Part shown: one piece after another, positions 63,858 through 64,000 of the stretch
Layout of the letters: every line of letters starts with the position of its first letter
Numbering within the stretch: position 1 is the first letter of the stretch
Source: Flavobacterium fluviatile
Lineage (GTDB): Bacteria > Bacteroidota > Bacteroidia > Flavobacteriales > Flavobacteriaceae
DNA length: 64,000 nucleotides
NCBI RefSeq assembly: GCF_010645065.1
Contig: NZ_JAADZW010000002.1
Coordinates: 186,001 to 250,000, forward strand
Direction of reading: 5' to 3'
Made by a program: the position numbers and the translations under genes
The notes under the pieces: model-generated
The model's input: only the letters and a program-made list of their open reading frames with translations
The model's database searches: none
What the model was told of the DNA's origin: nothing

Positions 63858-64000
63858 ATGTCAGCAGAAGCGCACGGTCACGATCACGGACACGATCACG
63901 AGCACGAACATCATCATAAGGACACGTTCATTACTAAATATATATTTAGTATTGATCACAAAATGATCGCTAAGCAATACTTGATTACAGGTATTATTAT
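63858..64000 (+). CDS. coxA: Cytochrome c oxidase subunit I, 5' end only
   Basis: The window ends 48 codons into the gene. The N-terminus is very His-rich (MSAEAHGHDHGHDHEHEHHHK), then TKYIFSIDHKMIAKQYLITGIII, which matches the start of subunit I (FSxDHKxIxxxY) and its first helix. Identity is supported by position after coxB. Confidence 0.85.
   Translation, partial: MSAEAHGHDHGHDHEHEHHHKDTFITKYIFSIDHKMIAKQYLITGII

Overview
The window is a 64 kb chromosomal segment from a Flavobacterium-like member of the Bacteroidota, probably close to F. johnsoniae. The evidence is the low GC content, promoters of the form TTTG ... TAnnTTTG, few Shine-Dalgarno sites, type IX secretion and gliding genes (porV, porU, gldJ), an alternative complex III operon, and intergenic repeat families that I associate with Flavobacterium. 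Both window edges cut through normal chromosome: the last gene (coxA) is truncated, and no phage, plasmid, CRISPR, rRNA or tRNA is visible.

Layout. 1-9 kb: cytidine deaminase, then the type IX secretion/gliding cluster porV-porU (minus strand) divergent from gldJ, then murF. 9-14.5 kb: a YjbR-like gene with a 3' frameshift and an alkylation-damage group on the minus strand: an AraC-type HTH + O6-alkylguanine methyltransferase (Ada-like), an SDR coupled to a PF09859-like 2OG oxygenase, and an AlkB dioxygenase carrying an Ada-type zinc domain. An identical 18-bp sequence sits at the same distance from the -7 TTTG in front of both the Ada-like gene and the SDR-oxygenase pair. 14.8-18.5 kb: ahcY, a phosphopantetheinyl transferase, and a Crp/Fnr regulator with a small membrane protein and a truncated hemoglobin. 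18.6-25 kb: archaeal-type GGGP synthase, PnuC, a NadR-kinase/DUF4301 fusion, ArfB, and a TPP-riboswitch-controlled TonB receptor. 25-31 kb: a degenerate Rieske-like lipoprotein, greA, a HIT protein, a histidine kinase, a flavin reductase, DUF3127, aat and a MOSC protein. 30.8-38.4 kb: the thiamine operon (thiS, thiC, a ThiE/TenI-like gene, thiD, thiE, thiG, thiH, thiF) behind a second TPP riboswitch. A GxxExxY gene bracketed by a perfect inverted repeat lies between thiG and thiH. 38.5-43.3 kb: tag, two lipoproteins, a YhhQ transporter and an M3 peptidase. 43.4-53.3 kb: the rplM-rpsI-rpsB-tsf operon, a LacI-type regulator, a gene-poor 0.95-kb gap, and rimP-nusA-infB. 53.5-64 kb: a SPOR protein and the respiratory operon actABCDEF-coxB-coxA.

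The genes work as housekeeping blocks (translation, thiamine synthesis and uptake, respiration, protein secretion) separated by accessory repair and stress genes. The most unusual signals are regulatory or repeat-like: the shared alkylation-response element, the GxxExxY cassette and a gene-less palindrome with nearly the same ends (10.29-10.39 kb), hairpins close behind the promoters of greA and rimP-nusA-infB, and paired palindromes in front of the hemoglobin operon. All functions are read from sequence by family recognition; no searches were run.
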